Below, one piece after another: positions 19,814-29,665 of a stretch of 64,000 bases of DNA (position 1 is its first letter; the number at the start of each line of letters is the position of its first letter). The position numbers were made by a program, and so were the translations under genes. A model generated the notes under the pieces. The model was not told where the DNA came from. It did not search any database and saw only the letters and a program-made list of their open reading frames with translations. The DNA lies in assembly GCA_013911135.1 (NCBI GenBank), contig JACERO010000079.1, forward strand, positions 1 through 64,000, in the 5' to 3' direction. The DNA comes from Candidatus Nitrosopumilus sp. (lineage in GTDB: Archaea > Thermoproteota > Nitrososphaeria > Nitrososphaerales > Nitrosopumilaceae).

Positions 19814-20821
19814 ATGACAGAAGAAAAGAAGAAAGTAGTTGCATTACTATCAGGAGGGTTAGATAGTCAACTTGCAGTAAGAATGATGCAAGAGCAAGGT
19901 TTTGAAGTTTCAGCTGTTGCAATAAAAACTCCTTTTTGTGATTTTGATTGTGGAAGAGGATGTGGATTTGAAATTAGAGAAAGAGCAGATGATCTTAATG
20001 TAAATTTGAAAACAGTTTATCTTGGTGATGAATACATAGAGATGTTAAAACATCCAAAACATGGAATTGGCGCTGGCTTTAATCCGTGTGTTGATTGTAG
20101 AACAATGATGTTTGATGCTGCAAAAAAACACATGGAAGAAATTGGTGCAGAATTTATTATTTCAGGGGAAGTATTAGGTCAACGTCCAATGAGTCAACAT
20201 GCACCATCATTACATATTATTGAAAAAGAATCAAATTTAACTGGAAAAATTGTTAGACCGTTATCTGCTAGATTATTACCACCAACAGATGCTGAAAAAG
20301 ATGGTTTGATCAAAAGAGAAAATCTTGGAATGATTAAAGGAAGACAAAGAAAAATTCAAATACAAATGGCTAAAGAATATGGAATTGAAAATCCACCAAA
20401 TGCAGGTGGTGGTTGTCTATTAACAGAGCCACAATTTGGAATTAAAGCAAAAGATCTGTTTGATCATATGGAAACTCCAACAATTAATGAAATTGATTTG
20501 TTAAAAATTGGAAGACATTTTAGATTAGATGAAGAAACAAAATTTGTTGTAGGAAGAAATAAAGATGAAAATGAAATGATTAAAGCATTAGCATTACCTG
20601 ATGATATTTTACTTGAAGCTAAAGATTACGTAGGACCAGTTTCAATTTTACGTGGTAAGAATGCAAAAGCCCATGTAGAATTTGCGTCAGCTGTAACTCT
20701 AAGATATTCAGATGCACCAAAAACTGAACACAGTATTGTTTCTGTTAAAAATAGAGATTCAACTTATGAAGTTAGTTCAGAATGTGCAGAAGAGCAATCT
20801 TACATCAAATTCAGAATGTAG
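19814..20821 (+). CDS. ThiI/TrmU-like ATP-pyrophosphatase (tRNA thiolation family)
   Basis: 'LLSGGLDSQLAVRMM' PP-loop, 'NPCVDCRTMMFDAA' and 'GGCLLTEP'. Confidence 0.75.
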   Translation: MTEEKKKVVALLSGGLDSQLAVRMMQEQGFEVSAVAIKTPFCDFDCGRGCGFEIRERADDLNVNLKTVYLGDEYIEMLKHPKHGIGAGFNPCVDCRTMMFDAAKKHMEEIGAEFIISGEVLGQRPMSQHAPSLHIIEKESNLTGKIVRPLSARLLPPTDAEKDGLIKRENLGMIKGRQRKIQIQMAKEYGIENPPNAGGGCLLTEPQFGIKAKDLFDHMETPTINEIDLLKIGRHFRLDEETKFVVGRNKDENEMIKALALPDDILLEAKDYVGPVSILRGKNAKAHVEFASAVTLRYSDAPKTEHSIVSVKNRDSTYEVSSECAEEQSYIKFRM

Positions 20822-20894
20822 GCGTGAAATTTTTAAAGAATTAGTTAGAATTAAGGAAGAGTTTTTGAAGGAGTAGATCGGATTTTCAACAAGG

Positions 20895-21173
20895 ATGCAA
20901 AAACAAGAAACCCCCACATATCTAAAGGCCATAACAATTAGAGACATCAGTGATGTTCATTCCATCAAAGAAGATATCAAAAAAGGAATAATTTTGATTC
21001 TAAGGGTTACACCACTAGCACAAAAGGATGTGGAACAACTTCGTAAAGTAGTTGAAGAATTGTATTCTATTGCAAAAAATTCTGGTGCAGATATTGCAAG
21101 ATTAGGAGAGGAGAGAATTATTGTTGCTCCATCTAGTATAAAGATCTGGAAACCAGAATACGATCTAAAATAA
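20895..21173 (+). CDS. sepF: SepF-like protein (cell division protein SepF family)
   Basis: 'YLKAITIRDISDVHSIKEDIKKGIILILRVTPL...GADIARLGEERIIVAPSSIKI'. Confidence 0.75.
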   Translation: MQKQETPTYLKAITIRDISDVHSIKEDIKKGIILILRVTPLAQKDVEQLRKVVEELYSIAKNSGADIARLGEERIIVAPSSIKIWKPEYDLK

Positions 21174-23141
21174 TTTTATTGCTTCTTGAATTTGAGGATA
21201 ATGAGCAGGTACTCTATACATTCGTCTAATATTCATAGCAAGATTTTCTGATTTTTTACGTTCTCCATGATTAACTAGAACTCTTCGAAGTTTTGGTCTT
21301 AGTCTTTGTACAAATGACATCAACTGATTATAATCACTGTGACCACTGAATCCATCTAGTCTTTCAACACTACTATTGATAGTAACAACTTCAATTTTAC
21401 CTTCTTTTCCCAACATAGATACTTGTTTAGAACCATCAAGAACTCTTCTTCCCATAGTTCCATTAACTTGGTAAGAAACAAACAATACTTTGTTCTTTTT
21501 ATCAGGTGCAATGTTTTTGAAGTATTCTAAAACAGGGCCGCCTTCTAACATTCCTGATGTTGCTAAGATAATACATGGTGAATTTTCTCTCATTGGTTCT
21601 TCTCTGGCATCTGCATGTTCAATATTTGTGAAATATTCAGAATCAAATGGATTATCATCAGTTTCTAAGATCTTTTTCTTAAGTTCTTTTTCCAGATATT
21701 CTGGATAAGATTCATGAATAGCTGATGCCTCAGAAATCATTCCTTCTGTAAAGACTGGTGCTTCAATCATTTCTCCTGATTTCATATAGTGATCAATTAC
21801 CATCATGATTTCTTGAGCACGACCTACTGCCGGAATAGGTATCAAAACTTTTCCTCCATCTGCCAAAGTATTGTTTATTGCATTAATGAAAGCAGATTCT
21901 ACTTCTTGTCTACTTGGTTGAATATCTTCTTTAAGACCGTAAGTACTTTCAATCAACAGTGTTTCTACTCTTGGAAAATTCCAACTAGCAGCTTCAAACA
22001 AAATACTTTTTCCAAATTTTATATCACCTGAATAAACAAAATTATGATTACCATTTCCAATATGAAAATGACATAATGCAGAACCTAAAATGTGACCTGC
22101 ATTTGCAAGAACTAATTTTATGTCAGGCGAAATATCAGTAACAGTTCCATATGGTAAAGTAATTGTTTGTCTCATGACTTGTTTAACATCTCGTTCTGAG
22201 TAAATTGGAGTTCTACCTTGTGCAGTAGCTACTTTGATTGCATCTAACTGAATTAAATTCATCATAGGAAGGGTTGGTTCTGTACAATAGATTGGACCTT
22301 TGTAACCATATTTACACAATGTTGGTAAGAATCCAGTATGATCTAAATGTGCATGTCCTATCACTATTGCATCAAGTTCGTCTAGTGTTAGATTTAGAGA
22401 ATCTAGTCTTGGAAATGCATCCATTGGTGAACGTGCACCAGGATTTAGTCCACAATCAATTAAGATTTTACTTTCAGGAGTGGATAGTAGTAATGAGGAC
22501 CTACCAACTTGGCCAAATCCACCAAGAGTATAAAGAGAAACTTCAGTTCTTTGAGATAATCTAGGTCTGAAAATTTCATCACCTACTTGTTTGAGTTGTT
22601 TACTTCTCTCAGTAGAGTATTGTTTTAGAGTTGCATTGATTGTTTGAATAGTACGTGAAGGTATAGTTGTAGATTTTCTGACACGTAATTTCCATCCTGT
22701 TTTTTCAGTAACTTCAGCATGATTGAATTCCTTTGCATCTCTTTGTAACAACCAAGGTCTTTTTGCTTCGACTGAAACTTCACCAGTGGTTATATCAAAA
22801 ATAGTTCCTTGTAGATTTGCTTCTTTTGGAACACATTCTGCAAGAATTCGTCTAGCTTCATCTTCAGGTTTTCTAATTGATTCGTCTGTTCTTACAACAA
22901 TTCTTTTTTTGATTACATTGACAAGATTTGATATTAATTCATTATTTTCCATTAGATACCGAGGAGTTTTTGTGTAAAGTGCAATTCGTGGTCCTTCATA
23001 TTCAATTTTTGTAACACCGGCCTCTTTGGGAATACTTTGCAGTATGGTGGCCATTATGTTTTGGCTAGAAGGTAATTCTTTTTGTTGTTGTTTTCTTTGC
23101 ATAAAATCACTAAAGTTCGATGATTGCTTTCTTTTGTTCAT
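21165..23141 (-). CDS. KH-domain beta-CASP ribonuclease (aCPSF1/FttA, archaeal termination factor)
   Basis: 'IVIGHAHLDHTGFLPTL', 'GHILGSALCHFHIG', 'FSGHSDYNQL', N-terminal KH-like region. Confidence 0.9.
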   Translation of the reverse strand: MNKRKQSSNFSDFMQRKQQQKELPSSQNIMATILQSIPKEAGVTKIEYEGPRIALYTKTPRYLMENNELISNLVNVIKKRIVVRTDESIRKPEDEARRILAECVPKEANLQGTIFDITTGEVSVEAKRPWLLQRDAKEFNHAEVTEKTGWKLRVRKSTTIPSRTIQTINATLKQYSTERSKQLKQVGDEIFRPRLSQRTEVSLYTLGGFGQVGRSSLLLSTPESKILIDCGLNPGARSPMDAFPRLDSLNLTLDELDAIVIGHAHLDHTGFLPTLCKYGYKGPIYCTEPTLPMMNLIQLDAIKVATAQGRTPIYSERDVKQVMRQTITLPYGTVTDISPDIKLVLANAGHILGSALCHFHIGNGNHNFVYSGDIKFGKSILFEAASWNFPRVETLLIESTYGLKEDIQPSRQEVESAFINAINNTLADGGKVLIPIPAVGRAQEIMMVIDHYMKSGEMIEAPVFTEGMISEASAIHESYPEYLEKELKKKILETDDNPFDSEYFTNIEHADAREEPMRENSPCIILATSGMLEGGPVLEYFKNIAPDKKNKVLFVSYQVNGTMGRRVLDGSKQVSMLGKEGKIEVVTINSSVERLDGFSGHSDYNQLMSFVQRLRPKLRRVLVNHGERKKSENLAMNIRRMYRVPAHYPQIQEAIKLF

Positions 23142-23751
23142 CGGTTAAAAGATGGAATCCATCTTTATCCATTACTGCGATGTTAATTCCATCGCCAGTA
23201 CCAATATTTCTAACTATTGCAGCTTTAACAGCTCGTAGAGCTATTTTTTTTGCTTCTTCAACTGTAAGATCTTTTTGATATTCTTCTTCAAGTAAACCAT
23301 AAGCTACTGGTGAACCGCTACCAGTTGTAACATATGATTTCTCTTCAACTGAACCAAACATATCAATATTAAACAATGCAGGACCGTTTGCATCATAACC
23401 ACCAAGTAAGATATCAGCCATGAATGGATAGCCTCTATTTTGATGGAATATCAATGAGCAGAGTCTTGCAAGTGAATGAATTGAGATTGGATTTGGTTTT
23501 TCAACTCTATGTAAATTAGAATGATAACGTAAAATATCAACAATATTTTGTGCGTCTGCCACGCCACCAGCCAAGGTTAACCCTGCGTGCAAATCAATTT
23601 TTTGAATTTTCATTGTGTTATTGTTTGCAATAAAATAACCTGCACTTGCTCTCATATCAGCACATAATACAACACCATCGGTAGCTTTGATACCTACAGT
23701 GGTAGTCCCATGCAGAATTTTTTCTTCAACGTTGTTTGACATAAAATACAC
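23110..23751 (-). CDS. psmB: proteasome beta subunit
   Basis: 'GTTTVGIKATDGVVLCADMRASAGYFI'. Confidence 0.93.
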   Translation of the reverse strand: MYFMSNNVEEKILHGTTTVGIKATDGVVLCADMRASAGYFIANNNTMKIQKIDLHAGLTLAGGVADAQNIVDILRYHSNLHRVEKPNPISIHSLARLCSLIFHQNRGYPFMADILLGGYDANGPALFNIDMFGSVEEKSYVTTGSGSPVAYGLLEEEYQKDLTVEEAKKIALRAVKAAIVRNIGTGDGINIAVMDKDGFHLLTDEQKKAIIEL

Positions 23752-23839
23752 CTATTAAGATAAAATGGATTGCAGGTTCCCTTTTAAATAACTTTTTGAT
23801 CCCTGAAAATCATAAATAATAACAAAAAATCAAGATCGC

Positions 23840-24883
23840 ATGCAATCGCATACGATGGAACTTCCTAGGCTCATTGAAATTGGTGAGAAAAATATTGGTG
23901 ATTTTGGAAAATTTCTAAATTCATTAAATAAACCAAAAAAAGTTTCTTTGATATCTGGAACAAATGTTCAAAAGGTTTTAAGGAAAAAAATTGAAAAATC
24001 ACTCAAAGTAAAAAAAATTCGATTTATTTGGCATACATCAATAGATAATCAAATAAAATCATTGAATAAAATTCAAAAAGATGTTAAAAAAGACAATTCT
24101 GACATGGTTGTTGGTATTGGTGGAGGTCGTTCTGTAGATACAGCAAAATTAATTTCATATAATTTAGGTAAACCATTTGTAAGCTTACCAACTGCAGCTT
24201 CTCATGATGGAATGGCAAGTCCATTTGTTTCTGTAAAAAGTGACTTGCCACATTCAATTGTAGCATCTGCACCTATGGGTGTTTTTGTAGATATTGATGT
24301 AATTAGAAAAGCTCCTACCAAGTTGTTAGCTAGTGGTTGTGGAGATCTTATTGCAAATATTATAGCAGTAAAAGATTGGCAATTAGGTCACAAAAAGAAG
24401 AAAGAATACTATGGAAGATATGCAGCAGATCTAGCCATGATGAGTGCTAAGATAGTTATGGAAAATTCTTCTAAATTTGCAAAGGAAGGATTGGATGCAA
24501 GGGTGATTGTAGAAGGATTGATCAGTGCAGGAGTAGCATCATGTATTGCAGGAAGTAGCAGACCATGTTCTGGTGCAGAACATCTTTTTTCACATGCACT
24601 TGATAAAATTGCTCCAGGTATTGGACTTCATGGAGAGAAGTGTGGAATTGGTTCTATAATGATGGCAAAATTACAAGGACAGAATTGGAAAAAAATTGTA
24701 AAGACGTTAAAAGATGTCAAAGCTCCAACAACTGCAAAACAAATTGGTCTTAAACCAGATGTAATAATAAAAGCTCTAACTATGGCACAAGAACTAAGAC
24801 CAGAGAGATATACGATTTTAAAAGAAATTAAAATGACTGAAAAAAGAGCACAAAGTCTTGCAAAGAGTACTAAAGTAATTTGA
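23840..24883 (+). CDS. egsA: sn-glycerol-1-phosphate dehydrogenase
   Basis: 'VVGIGGGRSVDTAKLISYNLGKPFVSLPTAASHDGMASPFVSV'. Confidence 0.92.
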   Translation: MQSHTMELPRLIEIGEKNIGDFGKFLNSLNKPKKVSLISGTNVQKVLRKKIEKSLKVKKIRFIWHTSIDNQIKSLNKIQKDVKKDNSDMVVGIGGGRSVDTAKLISYNLGKPFVSLPTAASHDGMASPFVSVKSDLPHSIVASAPMGVFVDIDVIRKAPTKLLASGCGDLIANIIAVKDWQLGHKKKKEYYGRYAADLAMMSAKIVMENSSKFAKEGLDARVIVEGLISAGVASCIAGSSRPCSGAEHLFSHALDKIAPGIGLHGEKCGIGSIMMAKLQGQNWKKIVKTLKDVKAPTTAKQIGLKPDVIIKALTMAQELRPERYTILKEIKMTEKRAQSLAKSTKVI

Positions 24884-24884
24884 T

Positions 24885-25631
24885 TTAAGCAGCTTTTTGT
24901 TCAGGTGCTTTTTCTTTTGTTTCAGGTTTCTTTTCCTGAGTTTGTTTATTGACATGTGTTTCAATAAAACTTGCCTTTTCTAAAGTTGGAACAAATTTGA
25001 AAATATCTAATTGAATAAAGTGTTTCATTATTTGTAAACCATCTGCACGTACAATTTCCTCAGGAATTGTAATGTTTACTTGTTTATCTTTCAAGTCAAA
25101 TGCAATTTTTGAATCCTCTACAGGTAGTCTGTTTTTAAGAATTCCATCTATCTTGTCACTTGGAGAATCAAGTGATTTGATTACATTTACATCATACAAA
25201 ATTGTTTTTCCTGCATATCTGTGATTGTAATCTATTTGGACTCTACCAGATCCCATTAAACGAATAATTCCTCTTTTATTATCAACTTCAATTGTATTAC
25301 CTACTAAAACTTTCTCTGCATCTTCACCTAGTTTTCTAATAGGAATCATTCTAACTTTTTTAGAATCTCTTTCACCAAAACCTTTGTCAGGTGTAACTTC
25401 AATTGTAAGTTTATCTCCAACAGATGTTTTTGCAAGTGCTTCATCTAATCCTTTGAGAACAGGATAAGACACTTCACCAATAGAAACTAGTTTTGGTTGA
25501 TATTTGACATTTTGTTCATGAATGGAATGTTTTTTTGCATCTTCTTCAAGGGTGGTATCAAAGACTTCGTCATTATCTTTTACCTTTGCAGTATAGTCTA
25601 TTAAAATTAATGAGCCTTTATTGAAAGTCAA
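24885..25631 (-). CDS. FKBP-type peptidyl-prolyl cis-trans isomerase (SlyD-like)
   Basis: 'GSLILIDYTAKVKDNDEVFDTT', 'LKGLDEALAKTSVGDKLTIEVTPDKGFG'. Confidence 0.9.
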   Translation of the reverse strand: MTFNKGSLILIDYTAKVKDNDEVFDTTLEEDAKKHSIHEQNVKYQPKLVSIGEVSYPVLKGLDEALAKTSVGDKLTIEVTPDKGFGERDSKKVRMIPIRKLGEDAEKVLVGNTIEVDNKRGIIRLMGSGRVQIDYNHRYAGKTILYDVNVIKSLDSPSDKIDGILKNRLPVEDSKIAFDLKDKQVNITIPEEIVRADGLQIMKHFIQLDIFKFVPTLEKASFIETHVNKQTQEKKPETKEKAPEQKAA

Positions 25632-25672
25632 TGTGATCGGTCTCGAATTTCCTAATATTAAGTTAACATAGT

Positions 25673-26821
25673 TTAGAGAGCTTTTAGTTTTTCTTCTGCA
25701 GTGTCAAGTCCTGCTTTAGCATCTGTATCATACCCCATCATTGCTAAGGTAGATGAAATTGCTGAAATGGTTCGCATTACATGATATGGACTAACTTCGC
25801 CCATACATCCAACTCTGAATACTTTTCCTTTAAGATTTCCAAATCCACCTGCTACTAAGACTTTGAATTTATCTGCTAGTGTGCTTCTGAAAATTTTGTC
25901 TTCTAGTCCATCCAAATAATTTAATGCAACAATTGAAATCGAGCGATCTTCTTCTTTTGTAACATATGGTGTTAAACCAATTGCACTTAATCCAGAGTAT
26001 AATGCATCAGAACAAATCTTATGACGTTTATAGACATTTTGTAGTCCTTCTTCTAACATTATTGTTAGTGCTTCTCTGTATGCATAAAGTAAAGGTAATG
26101 CAGGAGTAAATGGAGTATGTTTTGACTCTTCATAATATTGAAAGTATCTTGCTAAATTGAAGTACATTGTAGATGGTGGATTTTCTATCATGTATTTTTT
26201 GGCTTTAGCACTTACAGATATTGGTGAAATGCCAGGAGGAGCAGCAAGTGCCTTTTGTGCTCCAGTTAGACATACATCAATATTCCATTTATCTACTGGA
26301 AGTTCAACGCCGCCAAGTAAAGAAACAGAATCTACAACATAGAATGCATCGTTTCTAGATGTTAAGTCAGATATTTTATCAAGATAATTTACCATTGTTC
26401 CAGTAGAAGTTTCGTTGTGAATAACATAGAATGCTTTAACATCTTTATTGTTATCAAATGCTTCTTTTATTTGATCAAAAGTTGCATTTTGTCCTGGTGG
26501 AGTTTCGAGTTTAACAACATTAGCTCCTTGACCTTCAATAAGTTGTGATAGTCTGTTACTAAATTCTCCATTTACAGGAATTATGATTTTATCACCTTTT
26601 TTAACTAGATTAATTACTCCTGCTTCTACTGCACCTGTTCCAGATGCAGATAAAGCCACAATATCATTTTGCGTGTCAAATACTTTTTGAGTTTTTTTAA
26701 CAACATCAGTGTATAACTCAACAAAATCATCACTTCGGTGATTAATGATAGGTGCAAGCATTGCCCTCATTACTCTATTAGGTACATTTGTTGGACCTGG
26801 GAGCATTGAAAGATATTCCAT
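25673..26821 (-). CDS. class V aminotransferase (alanine/serine-glyoxylate type)
   Basis: 'LPGPTNVPNRVMRAM', 'HNETSTGTMV', 'DSVSLLGG', 'TGAQKALAAPPG'. Confidence 0.88.
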   Translation of the reverse strand: MEYLSMLPGPTNVPNRVMRAMLAPIINHRSDDFVELYTDVVKKTQKVFDTQNDIVALSASGTGAVEAGVINLVKKGDKIIIPVNGEFSNRLSQLIEGQGANVVKLETPPGQNATFDQIKEAFDNNKDVKAFYVIHNETSTGTMVNYLDKISDLTSRNDAFYVVDSVSLLGGVELPVDKWNIDVCLTGAQKALAAPPGISPISVSAKAKKYMIENPPSTMYFNLARYFQYYEESKHTPFTPALPLLYAYREALTIMLEEGLQNVYKRHKICSDALYSGLSAIGLTPYVTKEEDRSISIVALNYLDGLEDKIFRSTLADKFKVLVAGGFGNLKGKVFRVGCMGEVSPYHVMRTISAISSTLAMMGYDTDAKAGLDTAEEKLKAL

Positions 26822-26863
26822 TTGTAATCTACGATGTCAGTGAGATATTGGGTTTATTTATAA

Positions 26864-27373
26864 TTAGAGATTTTTCAAACGATCTTTTGCACTAACGTTA
26901 ACCAAAAAATTTTTTGTGTCCTCAGGAACAAGATCATCCCATTTTTGATCGCTGGTAATTAATTCCCGAATTTTAGTTCCAGATAATACATCTCTTTTCA
27001 AGAATGGAATAGAAACTATTTGAACAGCCATTTTTGAATACAGATGTTTTGTTAATTCATCGTTTGAAAAAACGATATCAAATTTTGGAACAATTGTATC
27101 TATTTTTTCAATCCATTTGATATGATTATCCAAATCTGGAATAAAGTAAATTGAAATCCTCTCTTTTATTGAATTATCAATTGAAGATAGAATCATCTCT
27201 TTTCGTTCCTCAGCAGAGAAAGGATTGTTTTTTTGTGCGGGTTTGTTAGAGCTGCCTAAACCTACCCATAATTTATCAACTTTTGATAGCGCAAATTGTA
27301 ATGCTTCAAGATGTCCCAAGTGAAAAGGTTGGAATCTTCCAATCAACAAACCGTTCATACAAAATATAGACAA
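26864..27373 (-). CDS. nadM: nicotinamide-nucleotide adenylyltransferase
   Basis: 'GLLIGRFQPFHLGHLEAL', 'SGTKIREL'. Confidence 0.88.
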   Translation of the reverse strand: MSIFCMNGLLIGRFQPFHLGHLEALQFALSKVDKLWVGLGSSNKPAQKNNPFSAEERKEMILSSIDNSIKERISIYFIPDLDNHIKWIEKIDTIVPKFDIVFSNDELTKHLYSKMAVQIVSIPFLKRDVLSGTKIRELITSDQKWDDLVPEDTKNFLVNVSAKDRLKNL

Positions 27374-27420
27374 TTTCTTTTTAAAAAACTATCATAAAGA
27401 GTTCTAATTATAAAAAAACT

Positions 27421-28446
27421 GTGGATTTTCTAAAAATTAATGGAGGGTTTGGTGAAGAAGGAGGACAGATAATACATTCAGCAATTGCACTTTCGTGTAT
27501 TACAAAACAACCAATTCATTTAGAAAATATAAGAAAGAACAGAAAGGTTCCAGGATTAAGACCACAACATCTCACAGCGATAAAAATTCTTCAAAAAATT
27601 GCAAATGCTAAAGTCATTGGAGCAGAGATTGGCTCTACTGAATTAAAATTCATTCCAAGCAATATTGAAAGTTTAGAATTAGTTGAAAATGTAGGAACAG
27701 CTGGAAGTATTTCTTTAATTTTACAAGTTTTAATTCCTGTAGTTGCTATTTCCCAAAAAAAACTCAATTTAACAATTAAAGGAGGTACAGATGTGCTTTG
27801 GAGTCCTTCTATTGATTATACTCAACATGTACTAAGAGAAGCATATTCTAGAATGGGAGTAGAATTTTCAGTTAAATTAAACAAACGAGGATACTATTCA
27901 AAAGGAGGTGGAGAAATTAATTTACAAGTATACCCATCTCATGTAAAACAAGTATCATTTACAGAAAGAAAAACAAATTCAGTTAAACTAATTTGTACAT
28001 TTTCAAAACTTTCAATTGAAAAAATCAAAAATCAAGTTGAAGAAATTAAAGAAATAATTAATTAAAGAAAATTTTATTGTTGAAACAGAAATTAAAAATC
28101 AACAAGCAATAGATTCAAGAGCATCTTTGTTAATTTACAGTATTGATGAATATTCGATTATAGGAGTTGATGCATTGTTTAATAAAAAAACACAAAGATT
28201 TGATTTAGATTTTGATAAATTTGTTAAAAATTATTAGGAGTAGATGAGAATTTAGCAGACATGCTTGTAGTTCCTGCGAGTTTGGGTGAGAAAAAAATAA
28301 CATTTCAGGTTAGAGAGATTACAAAACATTTGGAGACAAATTTGTTTGTAACATCAAAAATTACAGGCTGTAAATATGGAATTGGGAGATTAACTAATGG
28401 ATTTGAAGTAATTATTGAAGGGACCTCAAACTCCAGCATCAAGTAA
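27421..28446 (+). pseudogene. rtcA: RNA 3'-terminal phosphate cyclase, two indels in current sequence
   Basis: Frame 1 to 28065, frame 2 'KENFIVETEIKNQQAIDSRASLLIYSIDEYSIIGVDALFNKKTQRFDLDFDKFVKN' to ~28233, frame 1 again 'LGVDENLADMLVVPASLGEKKITFQVREI...'. Confidence 0.85.
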
Positions 28447-28923
28447 TGATGCAAAAAACAGAATTGCTACTGATAAAAATACTGTCACTTCCCCAAGAAC
28501 AATGATTTTTTTTCTTAATTTTTGAATTTGTGGCTCTGACATTTGATTAGACATAATTTTTTCTTCAACATCTTTACGAATTACTCTAACATGTACTGCA
28601 TATGTAATTACTAGTGCAATGACAAGAATTATCTTAATAATTAAAAATGTTCCATAACTTGTTGAGACAAGAAGTTCAGGTTTACCAAGTAATACATGAG
28701 AACTATACAATCCAGTTACCATTAAAATAATCAATGATGGAACCGCAATCTTGTTAAATCGTTTTCCAACACGAATCATTATTTTCATTCTTTCTTCAAG
28801 AGAATCAGTCATTGTTTTTAGAAGTGGAGAGAATACAAGTCCAATGAAAAGTGAACCACCAACCCATATTGCAGCTGCAATAAGATGAATCCAAGTGAGA
28901 ATTGCTTGCTCTAGGACAGTCAT
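28426..28923 (-). CDS. CopD-like integral membrane protein
   Basis: 'WIHLIAAAIWVGGSLFIGLVFSPLL', four TM segments. Confidence 0.7.
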   Translation of the reverse strand: MTVLEQAILTWIHLIAAAIWVGGSLFIGLVFSPLLKTMTDSLEERMKIMIRVGKRFNKIAVPSLIILMVTGLYSSHVLLGKPELLVSTSYGTFLIIKIILVIALVITYAVHVRVIRKDVEEKIMSNQMSEPQIQKLRKKIIVLGEVTVFLSVAILFFASLLDAGV

Positions 28924-29005
28924 AGAATATCATATTTGGAATCAAATATTATGTATTTGGATCTTAACAACCTTTTTTAGTTATACATAATCTGATAGCA
29001 TTGAA

Positions 29006-29500
29006 ATGGTATTTCAAAGCAAGATGACAATTTATGCTGCATTAGTTGGATGTTTAGCTTTGATGGGAGGAATTTTTTACTATGGTAATCTCGATTCCGT
29101 GCAGATTGAGCAAGTTGAGATTGAATTAATAAATGTAGAACTAAGAGACATTAGCACAATAGATAATCAAGTAAAATTTGATGTTACATTTCTTGTAAAG
29201 AATCCAAGTGAGAAAACATTTACAGTTCCACTAATTGGTTACCAGCTTTACGGTGATGGAATACTACTAGGTTCAGGACAATATTCTACAGAAGATATTT
29301 CAATGCCAGGAAGAGCTGCATTTTTTCCAGGTGTAGAACTTCCTTTGAAAAATGTATTTGTTCTTGAAAAATCTGAAGTTAATTCAGAAATTTATCAAGA
29401 TGCCATAGAAAATAGAATCACTAGTTTTTCAGCAGAAGGAAGTATTACCACTCAATCTTCATGGATGACTATTGAAAAAGAATTCAAAATAGGATTTTAA
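29006..29500 (+). CDS. membrane-anchored LEA14/WHy-like domain protein
   Basis: 'FDVTFLVKNPSEKTFTVPLIGYQLYGDGILLGSG'; paralog of 898-1452. Confidence 0.65.
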   Translation: MVFQSKMTIYAALVGCLALMGGIFYYGNLDSVQIEQVEIELINVELRDISTIDNQVKFDVTFLVKNPSEKTFTVPLIGYQLYGDGILLGSGQYSTEDISMPGRAAFFPGVELPLKNVFVLEKSEVNSEIYQDAIENRITSFSAEGSITTQSSWMTIEKEFKIGF

Positions 29501-29509
29501 CTAAAAAAG

Positions 29510-29583
29510 TGGGCCGAGTGAGATTCGAACTCACGATCACCGCCGTGTCGAGGCGGTATCCTAACCAGCTAGACTACCGGCCC
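29510..29583 (-). tRNA. tRNA-Val(GAC), with C33
   Basis: RC folds as cloverleaf: GGGCCGG TA GTCT..GGAT CCGCC-TCGACAC-GGCGG TGATC GTGAG-TTCGAAT-CTCAC TCGGCCC, discriminator A; T6 tract downstream. Confidence 0.85.
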
Positions 29584-29665
29584 ATTGAAAAACAAGACTA
29601 GATGCTGGCATTATTAACGTTTAACAAAAGAAAGGATGAATAAAAAGGAAAAAAGTGTGAAATAA

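Noticed and set aside
21165-23141. aCPSF1 start at 23141 overlapping psmB by 32 nt as a special coupling
   Set aside because: A later in-frame start is equally plausible, so the overlap may be an annotation artefact
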